Shown here one piece after another: positions 1 to 9,694 of a DNA stretch of 64,000 nt. Within the stretch, counting starts at the first letter, position 1, and every line of letters starts with the position of its first letter. Both the position numbers and the translations under genes were made by a program. Below the pieces are notes generated by a model. It was given only the letters and a program-made list of their open reading frames with translations, made no database searches and was not told where the DNA came from. This DNA comes from Aureibaculum algae (GTDB taxonomy: Bacteria > Bacteroidota > Bacteroidia > Flavobacteriales > Flavobacteriaceae): NCBI RefSeq assembly GCF_006065315.1, contig NZ_CP040749.1:1240001-1304000 (forward strand). Reading direction: 5' to 3'.

Positions 1-1
1 C

Positions 2-1759
2 AATAGTGATGTGCTTGCGGAAGATATTATTGTTACAGATGTATTGTTAGGTGGTTACGAGTATGTTTCATCAAAATCAAGTGAGAGTTTTGATTCGATA
101 AAAGGAGAATGGAAAATAAGCAGTTTACCTGGAGGTACAAAAAAGACATTAACTGTAATCGCTAAAATACGAGAGACTGGAGTTTACGAAAATACGGCCT
201 CTTTAACGGATTATAGTGGAGGTAATGATGAAGTTTTAGCTAATAACCAAAGTACTATTGTTGTTTCTCCTATTACGCCAAAAATAACCTTGATACAAGA
301 AGGTATCTTTAATGATGAAAATAAAGATGGATATGCACAAGTAGGTGAAACAATATCATATAAGTTTACGATTCATAATGTGGGTAATACGGTGCTGAAG
401 AATATCTTGGTGGAAGATCCAAAACTTAATATGTCGGGTGCCGCCATAGCTAGTTTAGCTGCTGATACTTATAATACAGATACTTTTACAGGTGTTTATA
501 TCATAAAACAGGAAGATATTAACGCAAAAGGTTTTCATAATAAGGCGGAGGTTATTGCTTTTGATATAAAAAATAATCAAATAAAAAATACAGCTCAAGA
601 CTTCCATAATTTAATGCCTTTAGATAGTAGTTGTGAAGATTGTTCTGTAGTAATGTTACCGCAATTAAAAGCATTGTCCTTAATCAAGTCTTTTTCAATT
701 GAGGATACAAATTCGGATGGTATTGTAGGTAATTTAAAAGATGAAATTACTTTTCATTATGATGTTTTTAATACAGGTAATGTAACATTGTCAGAGGTGT
801 CAATTGATTATCTGATACATGGAAATGCAAATATGATTGTTGTGTCTGACACCTTGCAACCTAGAGAAATTGGGCAATGGTCATTAACAGATGCAATTAA
901 TCAGCAAGATATCGATAGAGGTTATATAGAAGGTGTAGCCGTGGCAAAAGCGAAATTGCTGTCTGAATATAGTAATGGTGTTATTAATGATATCGTTGAC
1001 GAAGGTGATGCTGGTACAGATCCTTATGGAGTGCATATTGAAAATCCAAATGCAATAGAAAGCTCACATGTCGATGGAAGTTATGATAATGACCCAACAA
1101 ATGATCCAACAATTATAATATTACCAAGCACTTTAGACTTAAGTATTACAAAAGAGGTAGATAATTTAAAACCTGTAATAGATGAGGAAGTCATTTTTAC
1201 CATCAAAGTTTTAAATAATGGTAATGTAACGGTTATAAATACTATAGTGGCAGAAGTAATCCCAGATGGTTATGAATATGTTTCTCATACTACAACATCA
1301 GGAATTTACTCTTTTTATGATGGAGAATGGTCCATTCCAACTTTAAATTTTGAAGAAGAAGTAAGTTTAGACATTACTGTTAAAGTTTTACAAGAAGGTG
1401 ACTATTTAAATACAGCTAGTATTATTAGTTATGAAGGCATTACGGATAGTGACCAATCTAATAATGAAGCTAGTGCAGAAGCCTCTCCAACCTGTCTTAT
1501 TATTTACAATGAATTTAGTCCTAACAATGATGGTGCTAATGATACTTTCGAAATAGATTGTATTCAAAATTATAAAGAGAATTCATTAACAGTCTTTAAT
1601 CGTTGGGGCAATGTGGTATATAAAAAGGCAAATTATGATAATTCATGGAGTGGTTTAAGTAATTCAGGCAAAGAATTAGTCTCAGGTACGTATTATTATG
1701 TTCTTAAGCTTGGTGATGGAAGTAAAGATAAAACTGGTTGGTTGTTCATCAACAGATAA
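2..1759 (+). CDS. Large secreted repeat protein with type B T9SS C-terminal domain (5' truncated)
   Basis: The frame is open to the left edge, so only the last ~585 residues are present. They hold DUF11/CARDB-like beta-sandwich repeats: phrases such as GGYEYVSS and DGYEYVSH recur, as do NVGNTVLKN, NTGNVTLSE and NNGNVTVIN. Two Asp/Asn-rich loops (DENKDGYAQVGE, DTNSDGIVGN) resemble calcium-binding loops. The last ~85 residues (NEFSPNNDGANDTF, FNRWGNVVYKK, GTYYYVLKLGDG) match the gliding-motility-associated C-terminal (CHU_C, type B) sorting domain, which directs export by the type IX secretion system. A PorP/SprF-family gene follows 21 bases later, the usual partner of type B cargo. I infer a surface adhesin-like protein; the ligand is unknown. 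Confidence 0.88.
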   Translation, partial: NSDVLAEDIIVTDVLLGGYEYVSSKSSESFDSIKGEWKISSLPGGTKKTLTVIAKIRETGVYENTASLTDYSGGNDEVLANNQSTIVVSPITPKITLIQEGIFNDENKDGYAQVGETISYKFTIHNVGNTVLKNILVEDPKLNMSGAAIASLAADTYNTDTFTGVYIIKQEDINAKGFHNKAEVIAFDIKNNQIKNTAQDFHNLMPLDSSCEDCSVVMLPQLKALSLIKSFSIEDTNSDGIVGNLKDEITFHYDVFNTGNVTLSEVSIDYLIHGNANMIVVSDTLQPREIGQWSLTDAINQQDIDRGYIEGVAVAKAKLLSEYSNGVINDIVDEGDAGTDPYGVHIENPNAIESSHVDGSYDNDPTNDPTIIILPSTLDLSITKEVDNLKPVIDEEVIFTIKVLNNGNVTVINTIVAEVIPDGYEYVSHTTTSGIYSFYDGEWSIPTLNFEEEVSLDITVKVLQEGDYLNTASIISYEGITDSDQSNNEASAEASPTCLIIYNEFSPNNDGANDTFEIDCIQNYKENSLTVFNRWGNVVYKKANYDNSWSGLSNSGKELVSGTYYYVLKLGDGSKDKTGWLFINR

Positions 1760-1780
1760 TTAAAGTAAAGAGAAAAGAAA

Positions 1781-2713
1781 ATGAAGAATCCAAAACAATA
1801 TAGAAAATTTAGCGGATTTGTTGTTGTACTAATTATGCTGTTGTCAGAAAAAGTACAAACTCAACAAGATCCCGGGTTTACGCAATATATGTATAATACA
1901 ATGAGTGTAAATCCGGCATACGCAGGGTCAAAAAAACATACAGTTTTTAATATTTTGGCAAGAAGTCAATGGGTAGGAATAGATGGGGCTCCAGAAACCC
2001 AAACATTAAGTTATGACACCTCATTGAGGTATACAAGTGTGGGTATTGGTTTAAATGTTATGAATGATAAAATTGGACCCGCTCAAAAAACACAAATAGA
2101 TGCCAACGTATCTTATTCTTTACAGGTCACTGATGCATCTTTCTTAGCCTTAGGTTTAAAGCTTGGGGGTAGGTTGTTTAATGTAGATTGGAGTAAAGGA
2201 ATTTATAAAAATCCAGACAGAGTCTTTGATACGAATGTGAATAATGAATTTTCACCTACAATAGGATTTGGTGCTTTTTATTATAGTGATAAATTTTATG
2301 TAGGAGCTTCAGTTCCTAATGTTTTGAGGACAAATAACTATAGTGCAAGTAAAGAAAATGTGGCCTTAGAAAAAGAACATATGTTTCTAATTGCTGGTTA
2401 TGTTTTCGATATAAATAGAGATTTAAAATTTAAGCCTGCACTACTTTTTAAAGCGGTTATGAATGATCCATCATCTTTAGATATTTCTGCGAACTTTTTA
2501 TATTTAGACAAGTTTCGTGGTGGTGTTTCTTATAGATGGAATGATGCGATAAGTGCTTTGTTAGGTTTTCAAGTAACAAATAGTCTAAATATAGGATATG
2601 CTTATGATTTAACAACATCTAATTATGGAGTTTATAACACGGGTACACATGAGTTCATGTTGCGATATGAGATATTTTCAAGAGGACCCGAAATATCTCC
2701 AAGGTTCTTTTAA
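1781..2713 (+). CDS. PorP/SprF family type IX secretion outer-membrane protein
   Basis: 310 residues, with an N-terminal hydrophobic signal segment (about residues 10-25) followed by the family hallmark QDPGFTQYMYN and NPAYAGSK, then alternating amphipathic strands typical of a beta-barrel. PorP/SprF proteins sit in the outer membrane and are needed for secretion or surface attachment of particular T9SS cargo, as SprF is for the SprB adhesin. The gene lies between the cargo-like gene upstream (21-base gap) and the OmpA-like gene downstream (31-base gap to its chosen start), a familiar three-gene unit in Flavobacteriia. Several paralogues per genome are usual, so no specific symbol is given. 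Confidence 0.9.
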   Translation: MKNPKQYRKFSGFVVVLIMLLSEKVQTQQDPGFTQYMYNTMSVNPAYAGSKKHTVFNILARSQWVGIDGAPETQTLSYDTSLRYTSVGIGLNVMNDKIGPAQKTQIDANVSYSLQVTDASFLALGLKLGGRLFNVDWSKGIYKNPDRVFDTNVNNEFSPTIGFGAFYYSDKFYVGASVPNVLRTNNYSASKENVALEKEHMFLIAGYVFDINRDLKFKPALLFKAVMNDPSSLDISANFLYLDKFRGGVSYRWNDAISALLGFQVTNSLNIGYAYDLTTSNYGVYNTGTHEFMLRYEIFSRGPEISPRFF

Positions 2714-2744
2714 AAATTATAAGCCACTAAAAATATGCTTAAAA

Positions 2745-5096
2745 ATGAAAAATAAAATAATACTATTATTAATGCTTTGCGTGTCTTTGTTGGGATACGC
2801 TCAGAAAAAATATATTGCAGATCAGTATTTTAATGATTTGGCCTATAAAAAATCTGCTGAACTGTATGAGAAAATTTATGCAAAAGGTGATAAAAATGAC
2901 TCTCTCGTAATAAGTAGGTTGGCCGATTCTTATTATGCCAATTCAGAAATGGAGAAAGCAGAAATATGGTACAAAAAGTTGGTGACTAGTTTTGGTGATA
3001 ATGTATCAAAAAAACATTTATTGCGATATGCTCAAGTGCTGAGAAGTAATGGAGATTATAAAACCTCTGATGATATATTTAAAGAACACTTAAAAGATTC
3101 AGCAACTAATAGTGAAACGAATAGTGTAGCATTAGCACACCATAATTATATTTCTCAGATAGCTACAAATGGTATTAAAAGTAATATAAAGGTAACTAAT
3201 GTAGCTATAAATACGCCATTTTCAGATTTTGGAGGATTTTTACATCACAACAAATTTTATTTCGCAAGTACCGCTTCAAAAAGTAAGAGAAAATCAAAAA
3301 AATATAAATGGAATAATCAGCCCTATTTAAATCTATATGAAGCAACGGTAATTGACACAATTTTAGGTGTTGATTCCACCAGTATGGCTTTTGAAGAGTT
3401 GAAAAATAAACAAGTGTTTTCAAAAAAAATAAATACAAAACACCATGAAGCGTCATTAGCTATAACCAAAGATGGTAAAACCATGTATTTTACGAGAGCT
3501 AATTATAGTAAAAGAAGATCTCCTAATAAGAAAGAGTCGTTAGCAAGGTTAAAAATTTATAAAGCGACTTTGGTAAATAATAAATGGAAAAATATTGAAG
3601 CCTTACCTTTTAATAGTAATACATACTCTGTTGGTCATCCTGCATTGAGTGTAGATGAAAAAACGTTGTATTTTATTTCTGATATGAAAGGTGGTTTTGG
3701 AGATTCAGATCTTTATAAGGTGGCAATTAAAAATAATAACAAATTTGGTAAACCTAAAAATTTAGGATCCAAAATAAATACGCAAGGGAGAGAAATGTTT
3801 CCTTATATAGGAGCAAAGAATATGTTGTATTTTTCTTCAGATGGGTATAAAGGGCTTGGTGGTCTCGATATTTATGAGGCACAAATTGAAGAAAATGGCA
3901 ACATTGGTCCAGTAAAAAATATTAAGGCTCCTTTTAATAGTAATTTAGATGATTTCGGCTTTATAGTTGATGCAGATATTCAAAAAGGATTTTTCTCTTC
4001 AAATAGAGCAGGAGGTAAAGGCGATGACGATATTTATAGTTTTTCAATTGATAAATTGTCTATTTTAGAAGTTAAAAAGGTGGCGGAAAAACTTTTACCG
4101 TTAGCTATTATTAAAGATAGTATTAAAAATGGAATATTAAATGAGATTGCTGATAAGCAAGATAAGCGACACCAAGAATATCATAAAGAGGCAGAAAAGG
4201 CTTTAATTGTTGATAATGAATCTATAGTCAATCCTATTTATTTTGATTTTGATCGTTTTAATATTAAAAAAGATGTTGAATCAGACTTAGATAATATTGT
4301 AAAAATACTAGAAGAAAATCCAACGGTTGCAATAAAAATTGAGTCACATACTGATAGTAGAGGATCTGAAGATTATAATAAAAAGTTGTCTGATAAAAGA
4401 GCAAAAGCAACACGTAATTATATTCTTTCAAAAGGTATAGCCGTGGATAGAATAAAAAGTGTAATTGGTTTTGGAGAAGAAAAATTATTGTATTCATGTT
4501 CCGATTCTAATGAGCAAAAATGTAGTGAAGAAATGCATCAAAAAAATCGGCGTTCTTATGTTTATTTATTGAATACTAATGAAGTACAAGCTAATGATAA
4601 AATACAAGGAGCTATAGTAAATAATGATACTATAAAAACTTCTACAGTTAAATTGAAAGATGTGGTTGTTGATAGGGATGAACTTTCAGTAGTAAAAAAT
4701 CAAATAGTAACTGATCCTATTTATTTTAATGTAAATAAATATGACATCCGTGAAGATGCAAAGCCTGAATTGGAAAAAGTAATTGAGGTAATGAAAAAAA
4801 ATCCAGAAATGGTTATAAAAATAGAATCTCATACAGATAGCAGAGGGGCTAAAGATTATAACAAGAAATTATCTGATAAAAGAGCAATAGCAACACGTAA
4901 TTATATCGTCAGTAAAGGGATATCACGTACTAGAATTCAAAGTGCCATAGGTTATGGTGAAGATAAGTTGTTAAATAATTGTAATGATGTCAATCAAAAA
5001 AAATGTAGTAAAGATGAGCATCAATTAAACCGTAGGTCTTATTTTTATGTTGTAACAAAGAAACAAAATAGAGTATCAAGTAGCTCTAATAAATAA
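2745..5096 (+). CDS. OmpA family protein with PD40 repeats and two tandem OmpA-like domains
   Basis: I place the start at the ATG at 2745, because it gives a clean signal peptide (MKNKIILLLMLCVSLLGYAQ); the longer frame overlaps the upstream gene. The 783-residue product has a TPR-like helical part (about 20-150), WD40-like/PD40 repeats (about 180-430; TMYFTRA, TLYFISD, FFSSNRAGGKGDDDIY), then two OmpA-like peptidoglycan-binding domains. Both carry the HTDSRG motif and the paired NRRSY end. The family normally has one OmpA domain; here the second repeats the first at 160 residues (480 bases) distance. It probably anchors the upstream PorP/SprF-cargo machinery to the cell wall, like PorE-type proteins. 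Confidence 0.88.
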   Translation: MKNKIILLLMLCVSLLGYAQKKYIADQYFNDLAYKKSAELYEKIYAKGDKNDSLVISRLADSYYANSEMEKAEIWYKKLVTSFGDNVSKKHLLRYAQVLRSNGDYKTSDDIFKEHLKDSATNSETNSVALAHHNYISQIATNGIKSNIKVTNVAINTPFSDFGGFLHHNKFYFASTASKSKRKSKKYKWNNQPYLNLYEATVIDTILGVDSTSMAFEELKNKQVFSKKINTKHHEASLAITKDGKTMYFTRANYSKRRSPNKKESLARLKIYKATLVNNKWKNIEALPFNSNTYSVGHPALSVDEKTLYFISDMKGGFGDSDLYKVAIKNNNKFGKPKNLGSKINTQGREMFPYIGAKNMLYFSSDGYKGLGGLDIYEAQIEENGNIGPVKNIKAPFNSNLDDFGFIVDADIQKGFFSSNRAGGKGDDDIYSFSIDKLSILEVKKVAEKLLPLAIIKDSIKNGILNEIADKQDKRHQEYHKEAEKALIVDNESIVNPIYFDFDRFNIKKDVESDLDNIVKILEENPTVAIKIESHTDSRGSEDYNKKLSDKRAKATRNYILSKGIAVDRIKSVIGFGEEKLLYSCSDSNEQKCSEEMHQKNRRSYVYLLNTNEVQANDKIQGAIVNNDTIKTSTVKLKDVVVDRDELSVVKNQIVTDPIYFNVNKYDIREDAKPELEKVIEVMKKNPEMVIKIESHTDSRGAKDYNKKLSDKRAIATRNYIVSKGISRTRIQSAIGYGEDKLLNNCNDVNQKKCSKDEHQLNRRSYFYVVTKKQNRVSSSSNK
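4224..5060 (+). repeat. Intragenic tandem duplication of the OmpA-like domain
   Basis: Copy 1 begins near 4224 and copy 2 near 4704, offset by 480 bases. Long stretches still match at the base level, for example gataaaagagcaa.agcaac followed by acgtaattatat in both copies. This suggests a fairly recent in-frame duplication rather than two unrelated domains. In copy 2 the first strand has changed (YFDFDRF to YFNVNKY), while the HTDSRG loop and the terminal NRRSY are kept. Confidence 0.8.
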
Positions 5097-5276
5097 AATT
5101 ATGAACAGCTTTTTAGTATTCATTTAAATTTTAGACAAATTAGATCTTAAAAAACAAGAAATATTATTTTTTTACGCTCCTGATTTTTTAATTGAACCGA
5201 TAATTGAATGCCTTAATTGTTTATTTAATGAGCTGTAAATCAATACGTATATAGGAGGTTAATGTATAAAAACACA

Positions 5277-5307
5277 AAAGCCTCTACATTTCTGTAAAGG
5301 CTTTGTT
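5277..5307 (-). terminator. Terminator of tRNA-Asn
   Basis: A 12-base hairpin (aaagcctctaca / tgtaaaggcttt, one mismatch that becomes G-T on the minus strand) with a four-base loop lies just beyond the tRNA 3' end. On the minus strand it is followed by a T-rich stretch, so it would end the tRNA transcript. Confidence 0.65.
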
Positions 5308-5316
5308 TCTCTGAAG

Positions 5317-5390
5317 CTCCCCCTCAAGGACTCGAACCTTGGACCCTCTGATTAACAGTCAGATGCTCTAACCAACTGAGCTAAGGAGGA
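5317..5390 (-). tRNA. tRNA-Asn (anticodon GTT)
   Basis: The minus strand folds as a full 74-base cloverleaf: 7-bp acceptor (TCCTCCT/AGGGGGA), D stem GCTC/GAGC, anticodon stem TCTGA/TCAGA with loop CTGTTAA (anticodon GTT), and T stem CAAGG/CCTTG with loop TTCGAGT. The discriminator base is G and CCA is not encoded. It stands alone between the OmpA gene and sucA. Confidence 0.97.
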
Positions 5391-5421
5391 ATATTTTAGA
5401 TTTCTCTAATTTTTCAGGTTG

Positions 5422-5451
5422 CAAATATAAATGTTTTTCTAATTTGAACAA
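5422..5451 (-). promoter_or_regulatory. Promoter of tRNA-Asn (TTG-N19-TATATTTG)
   Basis: On the minus strand, TTG (5451-5449) is followed after exactly 19 bases by TATATTTG (5429-5422), matching the Bacteroidota sigma-ABfr consensus TTG / TAnnTTTG. The -7 box lies 31 bases before the tRNA. The same layout is found upstream of tRNA-Glu at 44163-44192. Confidence 0.7.
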
Positions 5452-5529
5452 CAAAAAAATGAAAAAAAATAAAATTATTTTTTGCAAACTTATCAGACGT
5501 CATAATTTATTTTATCTCGTTAAAAATTG

Positions 5530-5537
5530 TACTTTTG
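5530..5537 (+). promoter_or_regulatory. Putative -7 box (TACTTTTG) of sucA
   Basis: TACTTTTG fits TAnnTTTG and lies 27 bases before the sucA start. No TTG at the usual spacing was found, so this is a half-site. The rest of 5097-5564 holds only the tRNA, its signals and A/T-rich sequence. Confidence 0.45.
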
Positions 5538-5564
5538 TTTTTCATATTAAGAAATTTTTGATTA

Positions 5565-8297
5565 ATGGATAGGTTTTCTTTTTTAAATGCAGTTCACACA
5601 GGTTTTATTGAAGATTTGTATGACAAATATTTGTCAAATCCTGATGCTGTTGAACCGAGTTGGAGAAGTTTTTTTCAAGGCTATGATCTTGCAAATACAG
5701 ATTATAGTTTAACAGGGGAAGATAATGAAAGTGCAATTAGAGTTCCAGAGCATGTATTTAATGAATTTAAAGTAATAGAATTAATAAATGGTTATCGTTC
5801 TAGAGGCCATTTATTCACTAGAACAAACCCAGTTAGGGAGCGTAGAAAATACGAACCAACGTTAGCTCTAGAAAATTTTGGATTATCTGATAGTGATTTA
5901 GAGACGGTTTTTGATGCGGGTGAGGTAATCGGCATTGGAAGTAAATCGCTAAAAGACATTGTCAAGCATTTAGAAGCTATTTATTGCGACTCTATTGGTA
6001 TAGAGTATATGTATATCCGAAAGCCAGAAGAAATTAAATGGTGGCAAGATGCATTAAATAAAAATGATAATCATCTTGAAAATAATGTTGAAAAGAAAAA
6101 GTATATTCTTTCTAAGCTAAACCAGGCCGTAACTTTTGAGCAATTTTTACAGACTAAATATGTTGGTCAAAAACGTTTTTCTCTTGAAGGAGGTGAAGCT
6201 CTTATTCCTGCTATTAGTAATTTATTATATCAAGCTGTAAATAAGCACCAATTGGAAGAATGTGTATTGGGTATGGCTCATAGAGGTCGTCTAAACACAC
6301 TTACCAATATTTTTAGAAAACCAGTTAGAGAGTTGTTTAGCGAATTTGAAGGTAAAGACTTTGAAGATGATACTATTGATGGTGATGTAAAATACCATAT
6401 GGGTTTAACGTTGAATAAAACCTATCAAAATGGTAAAGAAATAAAAATGAATTTGGTGCCTAATCCTTCTCATTTAGAGACTGTTGATGCTGTTGCAGAA
6501 GGAATTGCTAGGGCTAAAATTGATAGAAAATATAATGGAGATTCATCTAAAGTTTTACCGATACTAATTCATGGTGATGCTGCTATTGCCGGACAAGGAA
6601 TTGTCTATGAGGTAATACAGATGGCTAAATTAAATGGTTATAAAACGGGTGGTACAGTTCATATCGTTGTAAATAATCAAATAGGGTTTACTACAAATTA
6701 TTTAGATGCCCGTTCAAGTACGTATTGTACAGATGTTGGTAAGGTTACATTATCTCCAGTATTACACGTTAATGCTGATGATGTTGAAGCAGTAGTGCAC
6801 GCTACAGAAATGGCATTAGAGTTTAGAATGAGATTTCAACGCGATGTTTTTATAGATTTATTAGGATATAGAAAATATGGTCATAATGAAGGTGATGAAC
6901 CGCGTTTCACTCAACCTAAACTTTATAAGGCAATTTCTAAACATGAAAATCCCAAAGATATTTATGTTGATAAATTACTACGCGAAAAAGTAGTTGATGA
7001 GGCTTATGTTGAGAAATTAAAGGACGATTATAAGTCTATGCTTGAAACGGAGTATAATAAGTCTAAAGAAGATAAAACTTCGGTTGTAAAGCCGTTTATG
7101 GAAAGTACGTGGGAAGGTTTTGAACGTGCTGATTTAGCGGAAATGCTCAAGTCATTCGATACAAAGTATGCAGTAAAAAAATTAAAAGGTATAGCAAAGG
7201 TTATTTCGTCAGTACCAGAGGGTGCTAATTTTGTTAGAAAAGCAGAGCGAATTCTGAACGATAGAGCGAAAATGATTGATGCCGACAATCTAGATTGGGG
7301 CTTAGGAGAAACATTGGCTTATGGTTCATTGTTAGAAGAAGGTTATAATATTAGAATTTCAGGGCAAGATGTTGAGCGTGGTACCTTTAGTCATAGACAT
7401 GCTATTTTGCGAGATGAAGTTACAGAGGAAAGAATTAATTTATTAAATAGTAACCCGAACAACAAAGGGGAAATGACAATTTACAACTCTTTGTTATCGG
7501 AATATGGTGTGTTGGGTTTTGATTATGGATATGCAATGGCAAATCCAAATACACTAACCATTTGGGAAGCCCAGTTTGGAGATTTTAGTAATGGAGCTCA
7601 GATTATATTTGATCAATATATGTCGGCGGCAGAAGATAAATGGAAGCTTCAGAACGGAATTGTGGTATTGTTGCCACATGGTTATGAGGGTCAAGGTTCT
7701 GAGCATTCTTCAGCAAGAATGGAACGTTATTTACAATTATGTGCCATTCATAATATGACGGTAGCAGATTGTACAACCCCAGGTAATTTCTATCATTTGT
7801 TACGTAGACAAATGAAAAGAAATTATAGAAAACCATTAATAGTTTTTACACCTAAAAGTTTATTACGTCATCCAAAAGCAGTATCTACATTAAATGATTT
7901 AGCAAAAGGAGAATTTCAAACCGTAATTGACGATACTATTAATAGAGATAAGGTTAAAAAATTGGTGCTTTGTACTGGTAAATTCTATTATGATTTATTG
8001 GCAGAACGGGAGATGTTAAATAGAGATGATGTTGCTTTAGTAAGAATTGAGCAATTGTTCCCATTAGATTTAGATAAAATTCAAAGTATTATAGATCTCT
8101 ATAAAAATGTTGAAAACTATGTTTGGGCACAAGAAGAGCCACAAAATATGGGGGCATGGAGTTTTATGCTACAACGTTTTAATTTAGTAAAGCTAGAAGT
8201 AGCTTCAAGACCTTTTTATGCCGTACCTGCTGCAGGTTCTAGTGCAAGATTTAAAAGAAGGCAACAACGTGTGTTAGATTTAGTTTTTGATAAATAA
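5565..8297 (+). CDS. sucA: 2-oxoglutarate dehydrogenase E1 component
   Basis: 910 residues, the normal length for the family. It is the thiamine-diphosphate-dependent decarboxylase of the 2-oxoglutarate dehydrogenase complex (TCA cycle, cytoplasm). The N-terminal helix SFLNAVHTGFIEDLYDKYL that docks the other subunits is present. Family signatures follow in order: LGMAHRGRLNTL, NPSHLETVDAVAEG, HGDAAIAGQG, NNQIGFTTN, YRKYGHNEGDEP (ThDP/substrate pocket) and SGQDVERGTFSHRHA in the transketolase-like second half. The ATG at 5565 gives the full docking helix. sucB follows after 75 bases, so E1 and E2 are probably co-transcribed; the lipoamide dehydrogenase is not in the window. Confidence 0.97.
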   Translation: MDRFSFLNAVHTGFIEDLYDKYLSNPDAVEPSWRSFFQGYDLANTDYSLTGEDNESAIRVPEHVFNEFKVIELINGYRSRGHLFTRTNPVRERRKYEPTLALENFGLSDSDLETVFDAGEVIGIGSKSLKDIVKHLEAIYCDSIGIEYMYIRKPEEIKWWQDALNKNDNHLENNVEKKKYILSKLNQAVTFEQFLQTKYVGQKRFSLEGGEALIPAISNLLYQAVNKHQLEECVLGMAHRGRLNTLTNIFRKPVRELFSEFEGKDFEDDTIDGDVKYHMGLTLNKTYQNGKEIKMNLVPNPSHLETVDAVAEGIARAKIDRKYNGDSSKVLPILIHGDAAIAGQGIVYEVIQMAKLNGYKTGGTVHIVVNNQIGFTTNYLDARSSTYCTDVGKVTLSPVLHVNADDVEAVVHATEMALEFRMRFQRDVFIDLLGYRKYGHNEGDEPRFTQPKLYKAISKHENPKDIYVDKLLREKVVDEAYVEKLKDDYKSMLETEYNKSKEDKTSVVKPFMESTWEGFERADLAEMLKSFDTKYAVKKLKGIAKVISSVPEGANFVRKAERILNDRAKMIDADNLDWGLGETLAYGSLLEEGYNIRISGQDVERGTFSHRHAILRDEVTEERINLLNSNPNNKGEMTIYNSLLSEYGVLGFDYGYAMANPNTLTIWEAQFGDFSNGAQIIFDQYMSAAEDKWKLQNGIVVLLPHGYEGQGSEHSSARMERYLQLCAIHNMTVADCTTPGNFYHLLRRQMKRNYRKPLIVFTPKSLLRHPKAVSTLNDLAKGEFQTVIDDTINRDKVKKLVLCTGKFYYDLLAEREMLNRDDVALVRIEQLFPLDLDKIQSIIDLYKNVENYVWAQEEPQNMGAWSFMLQRFNLVKLEVASRPFYAVPAAGSSARFKRRQQRVLDLVFDK

Positions 8298-8372
8298 AAG
8301 TGTATAATAATTAATAAATTCCATTATTTTTGATTGGAATTTGTAACTTGAATATAGATAATTTAAACAATT

Positions 8373-9587
8373 ATGATTTTAGAAATGAAAGTCCCTTCTC
8401 CGGGCGAATCGATTACTGAAGTAGAAATAGCCACTTGGTTGGTTGAAGATGGTGATTATGTGGAAAAAGATCAGGCTATTGCAGAGGTAGACTCTGATAA
8501 AGCTACACTTGAATTACCAGCCGAAGATAGCGGTATTATAACTTTAAAAGCAGAAGAAGGAGATGCTGTTGCTGTAGGTGCTGTTGTATGTCATATTGAT
8601 ACAAGTGCTAAAAAGCCAGAAGGTGCCAGTTCATCAAAAGAAGCAATAAAAGAAGAACCGGTCAAAAAAGAAGAGAAACCTGCTGAAATTAAAAAACAAG
8701 AAACATACGCAAGTGGAACAGCTTCACCTGCTGCTAAAAAGATTTTAGCAGAAAAAGGTATGACTGCCAGTTCTATTAAAGGAACGGGTAAAGACGGTAG
8801 AATCACCAAAGATGATGCTGTAAATGCGACACCTAGTATGGGGTCACCAATAACAGGTGGCATAAGAGGTTCGGAACGCAAAAAATTATCAATGTTACGT
8901 CGTAAAGTGGCGGAACGTTTGGTTGCTGTTAAAAATGAAACGGCAATGCTTACTACGTTTAACGAAGTAGACATGAAACCTATATTTGATTTACGTAACG
9001 AATATAAAGAAGCCTTTAAAGCAAGACATGGTGTTGGTTTAGGTTTTATGAGTTTCTTTACGAAAGCAGTTGTAAGAGCCTTGCAATTGTATCCGGATGT
9101 AAATTCAATGATTGACGGAGATTATAAAGTAGCTTATGATTTTCAAGATATTTCTATCGCGGTTTCTGGTCCTAAAGGATTAATGGTTCCTGTAATTAGA
9201 AATGCAGAAAATTTAACTTTTAGAGGTGTTGAAGCAGAAGTAAAACGTTTGGCTATTCGTGCTAGAGATGGTGATATTACGATAGATGAAATGACTGGTG
9301 GTACTTTTACCATTACCAATGGAGGTGTTTTCGGTTCTATGTTGTCTACCCCAATTATCAATCCTCCTCAGAGTGCTATTTTAGGAATGCACAATATAGT
9401 GGAAAGGCCAGTAGCCATAAACGGAGCAGTTACCATAAGACCAATTATGTATGTTGCATTGTCTTATGATCATAGAATTATTGACGGTAAAGAATCTGTT
9501 GGATTTTTAGTAGCAGTGAAAGAGGCTCTAGAAAATCCTGAAGAATTACTAATGGACGGTAATGCTAAGAAAGCATTAGAAATGTAG
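8373..9587 (+). CDS. sucB: Dihydrolipoamide succinyltransferase (2-oxoglutarate dehydrogenase E2)
   Basis: 404 residues in the order expected for E2. A lipoyl domain (1-77) has the lipoylated Lys43 in [11 protein letters not shown] charged, Ala/Lys/Glu-rich linker follows (about 80-110), then an E3-binding peripheral domain ([21 protein letters not shown]; about 115-150). The catalytic acyltransferase domain ends in SYDHRIIDG with His367 and Asp371. It passes the succinyl group from the E1-bound intermediate to CoA. It sits directly downstream of sucA and ends at a strong terminator. Confidence 0.97.
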   Translation: MILEMKVPSPGESITEVEIATWLVEDGDYVEKDQAIAEVDSDKATLELPAEDSGIITLKAEEGDAVAVGAVVCHIDTSAKKPEGASSSKEAIKEEPVKKEEKPAEIKKQETYASGTASPAAKKILAEKGMTASSIKGTGKDGRITKDDAVNATPSMGSPITGGIRGSERKKLSMLRRKVAERLVAVKNETAMLTTFNEVDMKPIFDLRNEYKEAFKARHGVGLGFMSFFTKAVVRALQLYPDVNSMIDGDYKVAYDFQDISIAVSGPKGLMVPVIRNAENLTFRGVEAEVKRLAIRARDGDITIDEMTGGTFTITNGGVFGSMLSTPIINPPQSAILGMHNIVERPVAINGAVTIRPIMYVALSYDHRIIDGKESVGFLVAVKEALENPEELLMDGNAKKALEM

Positions 9588-9601
9588 TCTATAAATACTA
9601 T

Positions 9602-9641
9602 AAAAAAAGCCCGAAATTCAATTGAATTTCGGGCTTTTTTT
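9602..9641. terminator. Bidirectional terminator between sucB and the FAD oxidoreductase gene
   Basis: A perfect 40-base palindrome whose GC-rich core (GCCCGAAATTC/GAATTTCGGGC) is flanked by A7 on one side and T7 on the other. It lies between convergent genes, so it can act as an intrinsic terminator on both strands. Confidence 0.9.
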
Positions 9642-9694
9642 GTTTTTCTACCTCTCGGAAGTCGCATTGCAATAAAGGTTGCAAATGTTCCATG

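Noticed and set aside
8591..8974. Open frame of 127 codons opposite sucB
   Set aside because: It covers the linker and E3-binding region of sucB; no independent support.
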